Source: Bacteroidales bacterium
GTDB lineage: Bacteria; Bacteroidota; Bacteroidia; Bacteroidales; JAOZVK01
Assembly: GCA_029938185.1 (NCBI GenBank)
Contig: JAOZVK010000220.1
Coordinates: 1-8,953, forward strand
Direction: 5' to 3'
DNA length: 8,953 nucleotides
In this document: positions 6,376-8,953 of the stretch, in pieces
Position numbering within the stretch: position 1 is the stretch's first letter
How the letters are laid out: each line of letters starts with the position of its first letter
Notes under the pieces: generated by a model
The model's database searches: none
What the model was told of the DNA's origin: nothing
The model's input: the letters and a program-made list of their open reading frames with translations, nothing else
Made by a program: the position numbers and the translations under genes

Positions 6376-6929
6376 TAATACATGCTATCACTATTTATAA
6401 GTTGCATTGTATATTCATCAAGCCAACCACCTGAAGCTTTAATCCATTCTTTTTTTACTCCAGTAACCTCAAAACCACGACTTTTGAACAATTCAACACT
6501 AATTTTATTTTCAACAACAACATTACAATACAATTGATGCAAAAATAATAACTCAAAAGAATATTGAATCAGCACATCTAAAGCATTAGATGCATATGAC
6601 TTACGCCTATTTTCTATATTATTTATAAGTACACCTACTCCTGCCCTATTATTAAAAGGATCAAATTCAAACAAATCTATTGCTCCAACAGTTTTATTTT
6701 TGTCGGGACTTAATTCACTGTTATCATCAATCATCAGTCGCAATTGTTTAGACTCAAATATATCTAAATGAGAATTTTCTAAATATTTATTTATAATATA
6801 TTTAGAATAAGGGGTAAACGTATTACTAACTTGCCATATGGTTGTATTATTTTCCCACTTATATAATAAATCTATATCAGTAAACTCTACTGCTCTTAGT
6901 TTGACAACTTCATTTTCTAGGTATTGCAT
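6375..6929 (-). CDS. GNAT family N-acetyltransferase (RimJ/SpeG-like)
   Basis: A 184-aa GCN5-related acetyltransferase predicted to move an acetyl group from acetyl-CoA to an amine; the substrate is unknown. It opens with VVKLRAVEFTDIDLLYKW, typical of RimJ/RimL and SpeG-like members. GAIDLFEFDPFNNRAGVGV (82-100) is the central strand pair. The coenzyme A loop follows at 108-113, and NKISVELFKSRGFEVTGV (141-158) is the C-terminal motif B region. The loop reads R-R-K-S-Y-A, with serine 111 where the family nearly always has glycine (RxxGxA), which may weaken coenzyme binding. I chose ATG 6929 because conserved sequence begins there and it leaves a 4-base gap after the dipeptidase stop. An ATG at 6977 would add 16 unconserved residues and overlap that gene. 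The spacing suggests translational coupling. The stop codon runs into repeat copy C, probably the end of this operon. Confidence 0.87.
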   Translation of the reverse strand: MQYLENEVVKLRAVEFTDIDLLYKWENNTTIWQVSNTFTPYSKYIINKYLENSHLDIFESKQLRLMIDDNSELSPDKNKTVGAIDLFEFDPFNNRAGVGVLINNIENRRKSYASNALDVLIQYSFELLFLHQLYCNVVVENKISVELFKSRGFEVTGVKKEWIKASGGWLDEYTMQLINSDSMY

Positions 6930-6933
6930 TTTT

Positions 6934-8298
6934 TTACATTTTAGTAAAATATTTATAGAACAAACTAATAGTTTCAATTCCTTTATAAAAATTAGCTAAT
7001 GGATAGTTTTCGTTTGGAGAGTGTATTGCATCAGAATCAAGTCCAAAACCCATAAGTATTGTTTTAGTACCAAGAATTTTCTCAAAAGTAGAAATTATTG
7101 GTATACTTCCACCACTACGAAAAGGTAAAGGTTTTTTTCCAAATGATTCATCATATGCCATACTGGCTGCCTTATAAGCCTTTAAATCAATTGGCGAAAC
7201 ATATGCATTTCCGCCATGCAAATATTTGACTTTGACTTTTACCGATTTTGGAGCAATGCTTTTAAAATGTTTTTCAAACAGATTAGCAATTTTTATAGGC
7301 TCTTGGTTTGGTACAAGTCTCATTGATATTTTTGCAAATGCTTTAGATGGAATTATCGTTTTCGCTCCTTCACCAATGTATCCTCCCCAAATTCCATTAA
7401 CATCTATCGATGGGCGTATTCCTACATGTTCGATTGTTGAGTAGGATTTTTCGCCAAATAATTCATCAACATCTATTGATTTTTTATATTCTTCGGAACT
7501 AAATGGAGCTTCTGCCATTTCTTTACGCTCTTCTATACTAAGTTCTAATACATCATCATAAAATCCGGGAATATTAATTCTATTGTCATCATCAAACAAA
7601 TTAGAAATCATTTGTGATAATATATTTATTGGATTAGCAACAGCTCCTCCGTACAAGCCAGAATGTAGGTCTCTGTTTGGACCTGTTAGCTCGACTTCAA
7701 CATACGAAAGTCCTCTTAATCCGGTTGTTATTGATGGAATATCATATGATATAAGACTTGTATCAGAAACTAAAATAATATCTGATTTTAATAAATCTTT
7801 ATGCTTTTCGCAAAATTTGGGTAGGTTTGCCGAACCAACTTCTTCTTCACCTTCAATTAGAAATTTGATATTACATGCCAAACTATTATTTTTAATCAAA
7901 AATTCAAAAGCTTTTACATGCATAAATAACTGACCTTTATCATCATCGGCACCTCTTGCAAAAATTTTACCATCTCTAATTTCTGGTTCAAATGGAGGCG
8001 AATCCCATAAATCAATAGGATCTACTGGCATAACATCCATATGTCCGTAAACTAATACAGTAGGCAAACTTGAGTCAATAATTTTTTCGCCATATGTTAC
8101 TGGGTTTCCATCTGTTTCGAGTACCCTAACATTATCGGCACCTGCTTTTATTAGCGATTCTTTTATAGCTTCAGCCATTTTATACATATCTTGTTTATGC
8201 TCAGGCTTTGAACTTATTGAAGGTATTCTAATCAATTCAAATAATTCTTCAATAAATCTATCTTTATTTTTCTCTATATATTGCTTTATATTTTCCAT
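6934..8298 (-). CDS. M20 family metallodipeptidase
   Basis: A 454-aa zinc-dependent dipeptidase of peptidase family M20, closest in pattern to the carnosinase/CNDP-type enzymes, which hydrolyse dipeptides in the cytoplasm. All metal and catalytic positions can be read: H86 and D88 in YGHMDVMP; D119 in RGADDDKG bridging the two metals; E152 (general base) and E153 in EGEEEVGS; D179 in VSDTS; H426 in AIHSPNE. H212 in DLHSGLYGG is the histidine of the lid/dimerisation domain, which spans about 200-360 and reaches the partner's active site in known structures. There is no signal peptide, and the length is typical. The ATG follows a 42-bp, almost purely A/T spacer after the MazG-like gene, and the acetyltransferase begins four bases past its stop, so the three probably share a transcript. 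Exact peptide preference cannot be told from sequence. Confidence 0.95.
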   Translation of the reverse strand: MENIKQYIEKNKDRFIEELFELIRIPSISSKPEHKQDMYKMAEAIKESLIKAGADNVRVLETDGNPVTYGEKIIDSSLPTVLVYGHMDVMPVDPIDLWDSPPFEPEIRDGKIFARGADDDKGQLFMHVKAFEFLIKNNSLACNIKFLIEGEEEVGSANLPKFCEKHKDLLKSDIILVSDTSLISYDIPSITTGLRGLSYVEVELTGPNRDLHSGLYGGAVANPINILSQMISNLFDDDNRINIPGFYDDVLELSIEERKEMAEAPFSSEEYKKSIDVDELFGEKSYSTIEHVGIRPSIDVNGIWGGYIGEGAKTIIPSKAFAKISMRLVPNQEPIKIANLFEKHFKSIAPKSVKVKVKYLHGGNAYVSPIDLKAYKAASMAYDESFGKKPLPFRSGGSIPIISTFEKILGTKTILMGFGLDSDAIHSPNENYPLANFYKGIETISLFYKYFTKM

Positions 8299-8340
8299 TT
8301 ATTAATTATTAAATATTAATTATTCATTATTAAAAAAAAA

Positions 8341-8712
8341 TTACTTCCATTCTCGTTTTTTATTTATTTCTTCTTTTTGGCGGAGAGCGGTTTCTAAATC
8401 AATATCAAATCGGTTAGCTATGGCACATATATATATAATTATATCAGCTAATTCATTGCTTACTGTTCCAAATTCAGAATTGTGGTCTATTTTTATTTTA
8501 GTTTCTTTTCGTACAGCTTTAAAAAGCTCTCCAATCTCCTCGCCCAACATCAAGCATTTTTGAAGTACTCCTTGTTCAGAAAAACCTCGCTCTAGTTCCA
8601 TTTGCTTCACATAATTCTGAAAATCTGCTAATGTGGGTTGATTTTTTAATACTAAGTTAGATTTTTTCATACATTCATTGGTGTTTTTGGCTACACATTT
8701 AGTGTTGGACAT
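8341..8712 (-). CDS. MazG-like nucleotide pyrophosphohydrolase
   Basis: A 123-aa member of the all-alpha NTP pyrophosphatase (MazG/dUTPase-like) superfamily. These enzymes hydrolyse NTPs or dNTPs to the monophosphate and pyrophosphate, often to clear altered nucleotides. The magnesium site is visible as GEEIGEL (E58, E59, E62) on one helix and NELAD (E87, D90) on the next; NKKREWK closes the protein as in many relatives. It is a single-domain protein, much shorter than full MazG. The start is uncertain: ATG 8712 has the A-rich leader normal for this genome, but its first 14 residues (two cysteines, low similarity to the family) look dispensable, and ATG 8670 gives a more usual 109 aa. It is probably the first gene of a minus-strand unit with the dipeptidase and acetyltransferase. 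A triple 9-bp repeat lies 15 bp upstream. The natural nucleotide substrate is unknown. Confidence 0.87.
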   Translation of the reverse strand: MSNTKCVAKNTNECMKKSNLVLKNQPTLADFQNYVKQMELERGFSEQGVLQKCLMLGEEIGELFKAVRKETKIKIDHNSEFGTVSNELADIIIYICAIANRFDIDLETALRQKEEINKKREWK

Positions 8713-8726
8713 TATTTTATTTTTTG

Positions 8727-8768
8727 ACAGGATTTACAGGATTAACAGGATTGATTTTTATCCTGTTA
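8727..8768. repeat. Triple 9-bp repeat (ACAGGATTN) with hairpin
   Basis: ACAGGATTT, ACAGGATTA and ACAGGATTG lie head to tail at 8727-8753. The last unit belongs to a perfect 9-bp stem: TAACAGGAT (8743-8751) pairs with ATCCTGTTA (8760-8768) across an 8-nt loop. I recall very similar ATCCTGTTAATCCTGTAAATCC strings between genes in many unrelated bacterial genomes, but cannot check that here. If transcription of the MazG-like gene starts upstream, this hairpin lies in its 5' leader. Confidence 0.7.
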
Positions 8769-8937
8769 CGAAATACCTGATAAACAACACTGTCCAACTT
8801 AACGCGGATAATCGTATTTTTCATATACCACTTGACTCTTTTTTTTATTATTGATTATCAGTTAATTAAAAAGTAATAATATATTTGTGCTACCATTCAA
8901 TTAGTGTGCGTCCATAAAGTCAGCAATTTTATAGGTC
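8769..8937. other. Gene-free right-hand stretch
   Basis: No reading frame with coding character is seen on either strand. Apart from the -7-like box at 8880-8887 it holds only an AT-rich spacer. The promoter for the minus-strand MazG-like unit should lie here, but I find no clear -33/-7 pair in that direction. Confidence 0.55.
8880..8887 (+). promoter_or_regulatory. Candidate -7 box facing out of the window
   Basis: TATATTTG is an exact match to the Bacteroidota -7 consensus TAnnTTTG. A TTG lies upstream at 8851-8853, but the 26-bp spacing is longer than the usual 19-21, so only the -7 part is supported. It would serve a plus-strand gene beyond the right edge. Confidence 0.3.
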
Positions 8938-8951
8938 ATGCCTAAAGGCAT
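8938..8951. repeat. Palindrome at the right edge, possibly a related hairpin repeat
   Basis: ATGCC-TAAA-GGCAT is a perfect 5-bp stem with a 4-nt loop. On the minus strand it is followed by GACCTATAAAATTGC and then CTTTATGGACGCAC, which echoes the GACCTATTTAATG and CTTACGC parts of copies A-C although the leading hairpin differs. It may be a subfamily of the same element, but the window ends here and the match is short. Confidence 0.35.
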
Positions 8952-8953
8952 TT

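Noticed and set aside
7583..7933. 116-codon and 72-codon (7226-7444) plus-strand frames within the dipeptidase
   Set aside because: Both are antisense to conserved active-site or lid regions of the M20 enzyme and show no coding character.
8299..8340. Palindromic AT-rich spacer between the MazG-like gene and dipeptidase
   Set aside because: Runs of TAATTATT are self-complementary by composition alone; nothing specific is supported.

Overview
The window is very AT-rich. Its A-rich gene leaders lack clear Shine-Dalgarno sites, and it carries a TPR-repeat histidine kinase paired with a NarL-type regulator and a large AAA-like/PD-(D/E)XK protein. Together these point to a member of the Bacteroidota. 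I cannot place it more finely, and the assignment is inference from gene content and style.

Layout. Positions 85-2796 (+) hold a two-component system: a sensor kinase with a 40-residue-period TPR array, followed closely by its LuxR/NarL-family response regulator. A 231-bp AT-rich gap with a dispersed repeat follows, then smpB (3028-3480, +), the tmRNA partner for ribosome rescue. The gap after smpB (3481-3733) is where transcription converges. It contains a 157-bp segment bounded by perfect 16-bp inverted repeats. All remaining genes lie on the minus strand. An unrecognised 140-codon frame (3734-4156) has no ATG start and looks cut at its 5' end by a repeat copy. Upstream of it is a 604-aa AAA-like/PD-(D/E)XK protein (4414-6228). 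Last comes a likely operon, read from high to low coordinates: MazG-like pyrophosphohydrolase (8341-8712), M20 dipeptidase (6934-8298) and, four bases later, a GNAT acetyltransferase (6375-6929). The right edge (8713-8953) has no gene. It holds a triple 9-bp repeat with a hairpin, a promoter-like -7 box facing right, and a palindrome cut off by the window end.

The most notable structure is non-coding. A repeat of roughly 90-110 bp begins with the 13-nt hairpin AGGTCTTCGACCT, continues into a weaker second hairpin (AATGTG...CGCATT type), and ends with a conserved ACTTTTRTAACAGTACTTA-like block. Full copies lie at 2797, 4170 and (minus strand) 6375. A degenerate hairpin lies at 2108, and a possible relative sits at the right edge. 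Three of the four hairpins start at or inside the stop codon of a complete gene. The remaining copy abuts the ATG-less 140-codon frame and supplies the in-frame stop just upstream of it. This fits either a small mobile palindromic element or a 3'-end RNA element; the window alone cannot decide.

No tRNA, rRNA, CRISPR array, intact transposase or integrase was seen.
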